Origin: UBA1479 sp040218445
GTDB lineage: Bacteria; Pseudomonadota; Alphaproteobacteria; Rhodospirillales; Casp-alpha2
Reading direction: 5' to 3'
Assembly (NCBI GenBank): GCA_040218445.1
Contig: JAVJRK010000012.1
Coordinates: 248,001-312,000 of the forward strand
DNA length: 64,000 nt
How positions within the stretch are numbered: position 1 is the stretch's first letter; each line of letters begins with the position of its first letter. Of the stretch, positions 1-7,663 are shown piece after piece. The position numbers and the translations under genes are program-made. The notes under the pieces are model-generated. The model had not been told where the DNA came from and did no database searches. It was given only the letters and a program-made list of their open reading frames with translations.

Positions 1-492
1 CATCAAGGTGCCGAGCGAGCCCGACCGCGAGATGATGCCCACATTGCCGGGCCGGAAGATCTTTTCGTTGAAGGCCGGCATGAAGCCCGTGAAGCATTCG
101 CCCGGCGTCACGCCGCCGGCCGTGTTGGGGCCGATGATCTGTGTGCCCCGTTCCTTGGCCGCCGCCATCATGTACATGACGTCCTGCACGGGAATATGTT
201 CGGTCAGGCAGACCACCGCCTTGGCCCCGGCTTCGATGGCATCCAAGGCGGCTGCCTTGGCGCCCATGGGTGGGATGAACAGGATGGAGACGTCAAAGCC
301 GTCTTCGAGGCCGTTCATGGCATCCACGGCAGAGCCGAACACCGGCACGCCGATATGTTCGGTCCCGGCCTTTTTCGGGTTCACGCCCCCGACGATCCGG
401 GTGCCGTATTCCATCATCCGTTCGGACCAGAAGGTTCCCTGCTTGCCGGTGATGCCTTGGACGATGACCCGATGTGTTCCGCGAATGATCAT
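1..492 (-). CDS. ADP-forming acyl-CoA ligase, alpha subunit (SucD-like), 3' part outside window
   Basis: The N-terminal 164 codons of a succinate-CoA ligase alpha-type protein, which binds CoA and carries the phospho-histidine. The visible part is the CoA-binding Rossmann domain: the opening MIIRGTHRVIVQGITGKQGT, then FWSERMMEYGTRIVGGVNPKK, the IPVQDVMYM helix, the GPNTAGGVTPGE loop and the SRSGSLGTL turn. The phospho-His region lies beyond the window. The ATG overlaps the stop of the beta-subunit gene as ATGA, so the two are translationally coupled. Its place behind an acylating aldehyde dehydrogenase, away from other TCA genes, argues for a dedicated acyl-CoA ligase (malate-, sulfoacetate- or similar) over housekeeping SucD. 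The substrate cannot be read from sequence. Confidence 0.85.
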   Translation of the reverse strand, partial: MIIRGTHRVIVQGITGKQGTFWSERMMEYGTRIVGGVNPKKAGTEHIGVPVFGSAVDAMNGLEDGFDVSILFIPPMGAKAAALDAIEAGAKAVVCLTEHIPVQDVMYMMAAAKERGTQIIGPNTAGGVTPGECFTGFMPAFNEKIFRPGNVGIISRSGSLGTLM

Positions 493-1625
493 TGTCCGGC
501 CTCCTTCGCGGCGTCCACGGCGGCCTTGCAGGCCGCAGACATATCAGGCAGGGGATCAACCCCGATTCGGTCCTTCAGCATCTGGACAGCTTCCACATCG
601 CCCGTGCCGTGCACGGACCAGAAGGTCGGCAGGGTCGGTTTCAGTTCTTCCCAGGCCTTGAGAATGCCGTCGGTCATCACGTCCGTGCGCGCGAAGGCGC
701 CGCAGAAATTGATGACCAGGGATTTGACCTTGGGGTTGTCGAGCACCAGGGATAGGGCTTCCGTGCCCTTGGTGTAGCTCTCGCCGCCGATTTCCAGGAA
801 ATTGGCGGGATTGCCGCCGTGATGGCGGACGACGTCCATGGTCGTCATGGTCAGGCCCGCACCGTTGGCGATCACGCCGACGTCGCCTTCCAGTTCGATG
901 TACTTAAGGTCCAGTTCCTTGCCCTTGGCTTCCAGGCCGGTCAGCTTGTCGGGCGTGCCGGACTTGGCCGTTTCCTCGTGGCGCGGGATGGCGCTGTCGT
1001 CCATGGTGTATTTGCAATCCAACGCGATGAGCCCACCCGCTTCGGTGACGGCCAGGGGGTTGATCTCCATCAATTCCGCATCGTTGGCCGTATAGGCGTC
1101 GTAGAGCTTCATCAGCACGTCCGCGACCTGATCCTCCAGCCCGTCCAGGCCGGTACCGTCCAGCATGGCACGCACATGGGGAAGTTCCGGGCCGAACCGG
1201 ATGTCGACGGCCAAGGACTGCATGGCATTGGGATCCTGCTCGGCGGCCTCTTCCACGTCCATGCCGCCCAGGGTCGAAAACAGAATCTTCGGGCCCTTGG
1301 TTTCCGGATCGTTGATCACGGCGGCGTAGAATTCTCGGGTGAAGGCAGTCGCCTGTTCGACCAGAACCTTTTCCACCACATGCTCGCCGATGGTCATGCC
1401 CAGAATGGCCTGAGCTGCCGCCTTGGCCGCATCGGCATCGTCGGCGATCTTGATGCCGCCGGCCTTGCCGCGCTTGCCCGTGGGCACTTGGGCTTTGACG
1501 GCCACCTTGCCAAGTGGTCCGGCGATGTCCGCCGCCTGGTCCGCCGTGGTCGCGACCCCGCCGTTGGGCACGGGGATTCCCGCCGCTTTCAGAAGCGGTT
1601 TACCTGCGTGTTCCTCGAAATTCAT
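489..1625 (-). CDS. ADP-forming acyl-CoA ligase, beta subunit (SucC/MtkA-like)
   Basis: About 378 aa, the usual length for SucC-type beta subunits. An ATP-grasp domain fills the N-terminal half, with NFEEHAGKPLLKAAGIPVP at the start, the KAQVPTGKRGKAGG nucleotide loop and the metal site ELMEINPLAVT. The C-terminal CoA-ligase domain carries the GGNPANFLEIGGE segment. I start at M-N-F-E-E (1625), not at the ATG 18 nt upstream, because this ATG overlaps the aldehyde dehydrogenase stop as ATGA. Together with the following alpha subunit it would interconvert an acid plus ATP and CoA with acyl-CoA. In this operon it could either make ATP from the dehydrogenase product or activate an acid for reduction. 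Confidence 0.88.
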   Translation of the reverse strand: MNFEEHAGKPLLKAAGIPVPNGGVATTADQAADIAGPLGKVAVKAQVPTGKRGKAGGIKIADDADAAKAAAQAILGMTIGEHVVEKVLVEQATAFTREFYAAVINDPETKGPKILFSTLGGMDVEEAAEQDPNAMQSLAVDIRFGPELPHVRAMLDGTGLDGLEDQVADVLMKLYDAYTANDAELMEINPLAVTEAGGLIALDCKYTMDDSAIPRHEETAKSGTPDKLTGLEAKGKELDLKYIELEGDVGVIANGAGLTMTTMDVVRHHGGNPANFLEIGGESYTKGTEALSLVLDNPKVKSLVINFCGAFARTDVMTDGILKAWEELKPTLPTFWSVHGTGDVEAVQMLKDRIGVDPLPDMSAACKAAVDAAKEAGQ

Positions 1626-3052
1626 TTGCCGACCTTTGCCCAATAGGCGCCGAAGAGTTCCTCTTCCGACGGCTTGTCTTCGGGAATTTCCCGAACCAGA
1701 TGGGTGATGTTGATGAAGTGCTTGTAGTTCAGATTTTCGGAAATCGAATTCCCGGCCCAGGTGCCGCAGCCCATGGTCAGGGTGAATTCCAGCCCGTTGG
1801 TGAAGCTGCCGCCATTACCAAACGTGTGAGCTTGGTTGACCAGCACACGGACGACCTTCAGGTCTTCGGCCAGTTCATCCGCATGGGCCTGGGTCTTGGT
1901 ATGGATGCCGACGCTGTGGCCCATGCCGACGAAATCAAGAATCTTCTGCACCTGATCCTTGGCCGCCTGGAAATCGGGCACACGATAGACCGTAAGAACC
2001 AGCGACAGTTTCTCGTCCGAAAACGGGTGTTCCTTGCCGACGTTTTCCGCCGGTTCCTCGACGATGAAGAAATCGGATTTTTCGGCCTCGGCAGGCAAGC
2101 CTGCTTCCTTGGCGAAGATGTCCGGGTCCTTGGCGATGACGCGGCGGTTCAAATGCCCATCCTGCCACAGGGTATTGCGGACCTTTTCCTTTTCGTCCGC
2201 CGAACACACATAGGCCCCGACGGATTTCAGCGCCGCGATGGCTTCGTCGTAAACGCTGTCGAGAATGACGACGGAATTTTCCGACGAGCATGAGGTCGAG
2301 TTGTCGAAAATCTTCGACATGCGGATCTTTTCCGCGGCGTCCTTGAAGTCGGCCGTCTCGTCAATGATGACCGGAACGTTGCCGGCCCCCACGCCGATGC
2401 AGGGCGTGCCCGACGAATAACCGCGCTTTACGTTGTTCTGTGATCCGGTAATGACCACCAGGTCCACGGCTTCCATCAGGGATTGGGTCAGCTCCTTGTT
2501 GACCGGTGCCGGCAGGACCTGCACCAGATCTTCGGGTGCGCCGATCTTTTTCAGCTCGGCCCGCATGTAATCGACCGTCATGGTCGTGGTCTTCATGCCC
2601 GCCGGAGATGGTGCCACGATCACCGCGTTCTTACCCTTGATGGCGAACATGGCCTTGTTGACAGGCGTCGCCGCCGGGTTGGTCGACGGGCTGACGGCGC
2701 CCACGACGCCCACTGGCTTGGCGTATTTAACCAGGCCCTTGGCCTTGTCTTCCGCGATCACGCCCACGGTCTTGACCCGCATCAAATCGCGCAGACAGCC
2801 AAAGGTCTTGCGCTGGTTCTTGATGATCTTGGATTTGACGTTGCCCAGGCCCGTGTCCTCGACGGCGATTTTCGCCAGTTCCTCGGCACGGCCCGGCTCG
2901 TAGATCGACCAGGCAAGGGCCGTCACGGCCTCGTCCACCTGGGCCTGATCGGCATCCGCGAACGCAGCCATGGCGGCGCGGGCACGGTCCATCAGGCCGG
3001 CGATAACGGTTTGAGGGTCGGCGGCGGAGGCCGCCGGTTGCGGCATAGACAT
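1622..3052 (-). CDS. acylating (CoA-dependent) aldehyde dehydrogenase, sulfoacetaldehyde dehydrogenase-like
   Basis: A 476-aa aldehyde dehydrogenase of the short, CoA-acylating type. Residues 66-90 (EDTGLGNVKSKIIKNQRKT) and 110-130 (YAKPVGVVGAVSPSTNPAAT) are characteristic. The thiol nucleophile is Cys255 in STSCSSENS. The sequence recalls SauS-type enzymes, which reversibly convert sulfoacetyl-CoA to sulfoacetaldehyde, but acetaldehyde- or glycolaldehyde-type substrates are possible. The start at 3052 has GGAGG eight bases upstream; an upstream extension of 56 codons lacks family similarity. The stop overlaps the ligase beta gene by four bases, and the dioxygenase gene ends 44 nt upstream. 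It is probably cytoplasmic and NAD(P)-dependent. Confidence 0.85.
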   Translation of the reverse strand: MSMPQPAASAADPQTVIAGLMDRARAAMAAFADADQAQVDEAVTALAWSIYEPGRAEELAKIAVEDTGLGNVKSKIIKNQRKTFGCLRDLMRVKTVGVIAEDKAKGLVKYAKPVGVVGAVSPSTNPAATPVNKAMFAIKGKNAVIVAPSPAGMKTTTMTVDYMRAELKKIGAPEDLVQVLPAPVNKELTQSLMEAVDLVVITGSQNNVKRGYSSGTPCIGVGAGNVPVIIDETADFKDAAEKIRMSKIFDNSTSCSSENSVVILDSVYDEAIAALKSVGAYVCSADEKEKVRNTLWQDGHLNRRVIAKDPDIFAKEAGLPAEAEKSDFFIVEEPAENVGKEHPFSDEKLSLVLTVYRVPDFQAAKDQVQKILDFVGMGHSVGIHTKTQAHADELAEDLKVVRVLVNQAHTFGNGGSFTNGLEFTLTMGCGTWAGNSISENLNYKHFINITHLVREIPEDKPSEEELFGAYWAKVGK

Positions 3053-3096
3053 CTTGGTATCCTCCCAAGGATTGGCTTTGGTATGAGGTCGCTGTG

Positions 3097-3990
3097 TTAA
3101 ACGGGCTTGGTGCCCTTGATCTGGGTGCGGTGCATGATGCGGCGCGCCGAAGCATCGAACGGATCGCGGCGATGCATGGCGCAGCGGTTGTCCCACATCA
3201 CCACATCGCCGACGCGCCATTCATGGTGCCAGTAGTATTTTTCCTGCGCCGTATGGGCCCAAAGGGCATCCAGCAATTCTTCGGACTCGGCCAACGGCAG
3301 ACCGACCACATAAGCGTTGCGGCGACGGCCCAGATACAGCGCCTTGCGCCCGGTCACCGGGTGGGTGCGGATGATGGGATGGACCGCGCCCGGACAGGTC
3401 GTCACGTCCGTGACCTCGGCTGCGCCTTCACGCAGGTAGCCCGCCGAATTGGTCGAATTGTCGTGTTTGATCTGGCGGCCCTTGATCCGCACACGAAGCT
3501 CCGGCGGCAGGTCCAACAGAGCTTTATACATATTCAGAAAGCCCGTGTTTCCACCCGTTTCCGGGACCTCAATACCCCAAAGGAGGCTGGCCGTGGGGGG
3601 TTCCTCGATATAATTCATGTCCGTGTGCCAGACCGATTCCCCGGCACCGAGCGAACCCAGCGCCACGCCGTTTTCCACCACGTTGGAGATCACCAAGATT
3701 TCAGGATAACCTTCGACGAAGCGCTTGCCGTTCTCATTGGGCGGCGCCTGATCCAAGGTGCCGACGCGTTTGGAAAACGCCACCAGGGCATCGTCCGTCA
3801 TATGCGCCTGATCGCGGAACAACAGCACGCAATGGTCCATCCAGGCGGCATGAATTTGGTCGAACAAGGCATCGTCCACGGCCGACAGATCGACATCCAG
3901 AATTTCGGCGCCGATGGCATCCGACACCGGACGAACCCGCAGGCCCGATGCATTGCCAGGGGCGGCGTGGGTGATTTCAACTGACGGCAT
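3097..3990 (-). CDS. TauD/TfdA-family 2-oxoglutarate-dependent dioxygenase
   Basis: A 297-aa Fe(II)/2-oxoglutarate dioxygenase of the taurine dioxygenase family. The metal triad is visible as His122 and Asp124 in WHTDMNY and the distal His273 in WDNRCAMHRRD; the Arg residues at 283-288 fit the 2-oxoglutarate site. Family members hydroxylate next to a heteroatom, so that C-S or C-O cleavage releases an aldehyde or ketone. I choose the ATG at 3990 because GGAGG lies eight bases upstream; the ATG at 3996 is only two bases from it. The gene overlaps the 3' end of the IclR gene and precedes an acylating aldehyde dehydrogenase, which fits an aldehyde product. Taurine is not demonstrated as the substrate. 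Confidence 0.85.
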   Translation of the reverse strand: MPSVEITHAAPGNASGLRVRPVSDAIGAEILDVDLSAVDDALFDQIHAAWMDHCVLLFRDQAHMTDDALVAFSKRVGTLDQAPPNENGKRFVEGYPEILVISNVVENGVALGSLGAGESVWHTDMNYIEEPPTASLLWGIEVPETGGNTGFLNMYKALLDLPPELRVRIKGRQIKHDNSTNSAGYLREGAAEVTDVTTCPGAVHPIIRTHPVTGRKALYLGRRRNAYVVGLPLAESEELLDALWAHTAQEKYYWHHEWRVGDVVMWDNRCAMHRRDPFDASARRIMHRTQIKGTKPV

Positions 3991-4822
3991 TGTCATTTCC
4001 TCCGTTTCTGATTTCTGTCAGCACCTCGGACAATTCACCCGCGGCCCGCTGAAACAGCGGCACGCGCGCGATCGCGTCCTCGATGGACATGCGGGCCACG
4101 GGCCCATGAACCGCGAGTCCGGCAATAACCTTGCCGCCCGCGTCCGTCACCGGTACCGCCAGCCCCATGAGGCCGGTGACGCTTTCCTGATTGTTGACCG
4201 CATAACCTTGTTTGCGGATGTCCTTGAATTGTTGTTCCAACCGATCCGGTGCCGTCACCGTTGCATCGGTAAAAGCCTTCAAAGCGCCCCTCCCGGTGAT
4301 ACGGCGCCGGTTCCTGGCCGGCAAATGCGCCAGCAACAATTTGCCGATCGCCGATGCATGCGGTGCCAGACGGCTGCCCGGCCCATACTGCAGACGCAAG
4401 GGCCAGTCGCATTCCACCCGGTCCACATAGACGACTTCCCCCCGGTCGAGCACACCCAGATTGCAGGTCTCGCCGATGGCTTCGACCAGATCACGCAGAA
4501 TGGCGCGCACCGGGCTTAAGGAAATACCCGATGCCACCGCGTTAAGGCCCAGGTCGATCAGTTTCGAGCCGACGGTGAAGCCTTCGCGCCCCGGCAGACG
4601 CCGGATCAACGCCAAATCTTCCATCTGGCCGAGAATGCGGTGCACGGTCTGGCGCGGCAGATTCAACCGATCCGCCAGTTCCGACAGGCCCAGGGGGCCT
4701 TCGGCGCGCGACAATAGATCCAGAACCGCCACGGATTTCTCCAGGGCCGAACCCGTTTGGGTCACGCGGGGGGTATCGGTATCGAATGGCATGACAGTAC
4801 GGTAGCGAAGTTTTTCGCGCAT
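3977..4822 (-). CDS. IclR-family transcriptional regulator
   Basis: A 281-aa IclR protein: an N-terminal winged helix-turn-helix around residues 25-85 (GLSELADRLNLPRQTVHRIL) followed by the effector domain with RLAPHASAIGKLLLAHLP and the late VPVTDAGGKVIAGLAV segment. An internal ATG at 4792 is an alternative start. It is first in the operon and overlaps the dioxygenase gene, so it probably senses the pathway substrate and controls its own operon. The 130-nt AT-rich space to the divergent protease gene should hold the promoter and operator. Confidence 0.88.
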   Translation of the reverse strand: MREKLRYRTVMPFDTDTPRVTQTGSALEKSVAVLDLLSRAEGPLGLSELADRLNLPRQTVHRILGQMEDLALIRRLPGREGFTVGSKLIDLGLNAVASGISLSPVRAILRDLVEAIGETCNLGVLDRGEVVYVDRVECDWPLRLQYGPGSRLAPHASAIGKLLLAHLPARNRRRITGRGALKAFTDATVTAPDRLEQQFKDIRKQGYAVNNQESVTGLMGLAVPVTDAGGKVIAGLAVHGPVARMSIEDAIARVPLFQRAAGELSEVLTEIRNGGNDNAVS

Positions 4823-4952
4823 GAAAAGACGATAAATGATATGTTTTGTCCTGATTTTTAATAATATGAATTAAATAAACATCCTTCGTCCGCCAATGAT
4901 TGACAGAATCCCCGGAATCGTTCATCGCATCCCTATGATTGGGAACCCCCGG

Positions 4953-6083
4953 ATGATCCGCCTTTCACTGATTTTCCTGACCGTTTTGGCGATCCTCAGC
5001 CCTTCCGCCCAGGCCCAGCGCCCGGCACCGGGCTGCAAGGCGCCGACGGCTGTCTGTCAAGCGTCGGCCCGTGTCTTTCCGGTCTCATCCTTCGACCCGG
5101 TCGGCAGTGCCGTGATGATCGAACCGGGCCTGCTGGTCACCAACCGCCATGTGATCGCCGACAATCCACGGGCCCAGGTTTTCATGGCCGACGGCAGCCA
5201 GCGTGTCGCCGACGTCATCCCTACCTCCTACAAGGGCGACCTTATTCTATTGCGGTTGGAAGGTTTGGTTGTCTCGCAGCCGCTTGAAATGGGTACCGCC
5301 GCGGTCGACCAACAGGTTTATACCGTCGGTGCGGATGTCGGCCGGGGGGCCATTCGCGCCTATCTGCCGGGCCGTGTTGTCGCCATCCCACCCGAAGGAA
5401 AACCCCTTGCCCGCGTCCATCATTCCGCGCGCAGCCAGCCCGGAAATTCCGGCGGCGCCCTGTTTGACCGGGAGGGCGCCCTGATCGCGATCATCACGTC
5501 CGGCGGCGAAGGCCGCAATGAAGCCATTCCCGTGTCAGAGATTGCGGCCCTTAAGGCCCAATCCGGCCCTGATCAGGCCTTGATCAGCGCACGTATCGGT
5601 CTTGCCTACCGGAAATGTTCGGAAGCGCTCGACGCGGTCCAGGGATCGGGCCAGCGCATGGCCCCCAGCAACGCGGAATTTCTCTACAGCCAATGTCAGG
5701 CGACGGGCAATCGCCAGCTTTACGACGATGCAGGCCGCATGCTCGGCCGTCAGCAGTTCATCGACGAGGCATTGGAACTTTTCACCAAATCACTGGACCA
5801 AGACCCCAATGGCCTGAACACACGGCTGTCCCTTGCCATATCACTGCATGTCGCGCAGCGGTATGAAGACGAGATTCCCCATCTGAAACATCTGATGAAC
5901 GTCCTGCCGACCGATGCCCAGGTTTTGCGATTGGCCATCCAAGCCGGGAAATGGGGGGGCGACGACGTGTTGGCGCAAAAGGCGTTCGGCCTTCTGGTTG
6001 AACATCACCCGCAATTGAAGGCTGTTGCCGAACGGTTCATGCAGCAGCCCCCGCCGCCCCGTCGCGGCGGCGCGCCCAAGTAA
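4953..6083 (+). CDS. exported trypsin-like serine protease (S1C type) with C-terminal TPR-like tail
   Basis: About 376 aa from the ATG at 4953, which places a clean signal peptide (residues 1-21, ending AQA) at the N-terminus. Two in-frame upstream ATGs would bury it. The trypsin-fold triad is intact: His66 in VTNRHV, Asp96 in YKGDLIL and Ser166 in QPGNSGGAL. No PDZ domain follows. Residues from about 215 on look like helical tetratricopeptide-type repeats (EALELFTKSLDQDPNGLNT, IPHLKHLMNVLPTDA). The C-terminus is Pro/Arg-rich. It is likely a periplasmic protease docking partner proteins through the repeats. It runs divergently from the IclR gene; physiological substrate unknown. Confidence 0.82.
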   Translation: MIRLSLIFLTVLAILSPSAQAQRPAPGCKAPTAVCQASARVFPVSSFDPVGSAVMIEPGLLVTNRHVIADNPRAQVFMADGSQRVADVIPTSYKGDLILLRLEGLVVSQPLEMGTAAVDQQVYTVGADVGRGAIRAYLPGRVVAIPPEGKPLARVHHSARSQPGNSGGALFDREGALIAIITSGGEGRNEAIPVSEIAALKAQSGPDQALISARIGLAYRKCSEALDAVQGSGQRMAPSNAEFLYSQCQATGNRQLYDDAGRMLGRQQFIDEALELFTKSLDQDPNGLNTRLSLAISLHVAQRYEDEIPHLKHLMNVLPTDAQVLRLAIQAGKWGGDDVLAQKAFGLLVEHHPQLKAVAERFMQQPPPPRRGGAPK

Positions 6084-6133
6084 TCCGTTCAAGCAGCCCC
6101 GACAGTCGGCTAATCCAAACAGCCGGCGAAGAC

Positions 6134-7459
6134 CTAACCTTCGAAATCGTCGGTCGGATCGGGAATCCAGCCATGGCGCAACGGTGGGCCCTGGCCGAAC
6201 GGTTTGCGCGCCCGCTTCAGGATCGCCGCTTTCAGTTCCGGGCCGCGCCAATCCGGATGCTTGTCCAAAAACCGCGCCGCCAGCGCCGTCACCCGCGGCA
6301 CGGCAAAGGAAGACCCGGACGCCTTGCCTGCCGCCCCCCGATGATCCGTGACCGCCAAGTGCTCGCCCGGCACCATCACATCCACATGCGCCGCCCCCCA
6401 GTTCGACCCCCGGGCCAGGCGGCCCGAGGCATCGGACGATGTCACCACCAGAATGTTGTCCATGTCCAGCGCCGCCGGATAAACAGGGGTCTTGTCCAGA
6501 TCACGGCCGTCGTTTCCGGCCGAAACGATGAACAGCATATGCGGGCGGGTCTGCGCTGCCTCGACGAACGCCCGCCAATCGTCCCGGCTGTTGGAACCCA
6601 TGGCCATGTTGACGATCACCGCCCCACCGGCGTCGGCCTGGGCGATCAAATTCTTGAACCGCGACATGTCGGGGCGCGGATAACGGTAAGGTAGGATAAC
6701 GGCCCCAGGCGCCTCACGCAGGATGATCGAGGTGACCGCCGTGCCGTGGTGCAAGGGAAAGAACGGCGAGCGCGCGCTGTCCACATCGAACGGCCGCGCG
6801 TCCATATCCCAAAAATCGTATCCGATCAGGTTTCCTTCTGGATCCCGGGCCAAGCGCCCCTGAAACATCGGCAGGGTATAGTTGACGCCCGTATCGACGA
6901 CCGCCACGCGCACCGCACCGGGCGGCACCGGCACACCATCCGGCACGGGCGGGTTCAACTGTTCGCTTGACGTAACCTGGGACAGATCGTCCGATAGAAT
7001 CTGCAGGGTTTCGGCTCCACCGTCGGCACCGTATATCAGGCGCCGGCCCTCCGTCGGCCGACAATCGCCCCCGGCATTGACCGCGAATTCGGGCCGCAGT
7101 CCTGCCGCCCCGCCGGCACCCGGCGACTTCCCATGCCATTCCAGGCTGAAACGGCGCAACCGTCCGCCCGGCATCACCCGGCTGACGACCCATTCACCGC
7201 CCGCAACCAATATGCGATGGCGCGATCGAAACGGCGTTCCCGCCGGACCGTCCAGGCGGACTTCCAACAACCGGCCATCAGGGAATATTGTGCGCAGCCC
7301 CTGAATATCGGCCGGATCCAACTTGCACAGCGCAGCCAAAACCGTCAGGGGAACCGACCCGGCACGCGCAACCGCGGGATGCGCGGCGAGACACGCCGCC
7401 GCAGCCACAATCCCCATCACGGCAAGCATCAACCACAATTGTTTTTTCATGTTAGTCAT
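6134..7459 (-). CDS. exported subtilisin-family (S8) serine peptidase
   Basis: A 441-aa protein with a hydrophobic signal segment at residues 5-33. The catalytic subtilase domain occupies about residues 180-430: Asp189 in VAVVDTGV, His238 in HHGTAV, oxyanion Asn316 in SAGNDG and Ser384 in GSSFAVPR. Residues 35-175 form a non-catalytic N-terminal region that could be a propeptide. ATGs at 7459 and 7450 both give a signal peptide. The gene is convergent with the trypsin-like protease, with their 3' ends about 50 nt apart, so two secreted proteases sit side by side. No membrane anchor follows the catalytic domain. Confidence 0.88.
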   Translation of the reverse strand: MTNMKKQLWLMLAVMGIVAAAACLAAHPAVARAGSVPLTVLAALCKLDPADIQGLRTIFPDGRLLEVRLDGPAGTPFRSRHRILVAGGEWVVSRVMPGGRLRRFSLEWHGKSPGAGGAAGLRPEFAVNAGGDCRPTEGRRLIYGADGGAETLQILSDDLSQVTSSEQLNPPVPDGVPVPPGAVRVAVVDTGVNYTLPMFQGRLARDPEGNLIGYDFWDMDARPFDVDSARSPFFPLHHGTAVTSIILREAPGAVILPYRYPRPDMSRFKNLIAQADAGGAVIVNMAMGSNSRDDWRAFVEAAQTRPHMLFIVSAGNDGRDLDKTPVYPAALDMDNILVVTSSDASGRLARGSNWGAAHVDVMVPGEHLAVTDHRGAAGKASGSSFAVPRVTALAARFLDKHPDWRGPELKAAILKRARKPFGQGPPLRHGWIPDPTDDFEG

Positions 7460-7567
7460 TTCTTATGCTTAACAAACTCACTCTTATGAGGAGAACGGAC
7501 CAACGACCAACAAATCATGGGCACAAGATCGATATTCTATACAAATCGACAGTGTTGAATGCCATAC

Positions 7568-7577
7568 TTGGCGCCAA
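7568..7577. promoter_or_regulatory. 10-bp perfect palindrome upstream of the cyclase gene
   Basis: TTGGCGCCAA lies 87 nt before the TTG start of the nucleotide cyclase gene, in the 204-nt space between the divergent subtilase and cyclase genes. The size and location would suit a dimeric regulator. A palindrome this short can also occur by chance, so this is a weak call. Confidence 0.2.
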
Positions 7578-7663
7578 CTTGCCTAAACTCCAGAAGTTGC
7601 GCGCGTTTTGTGTCTTCCAATCAAGGGGGAATGAGGTTTTGAAACGGGTCAGGAGCCGCTGCG

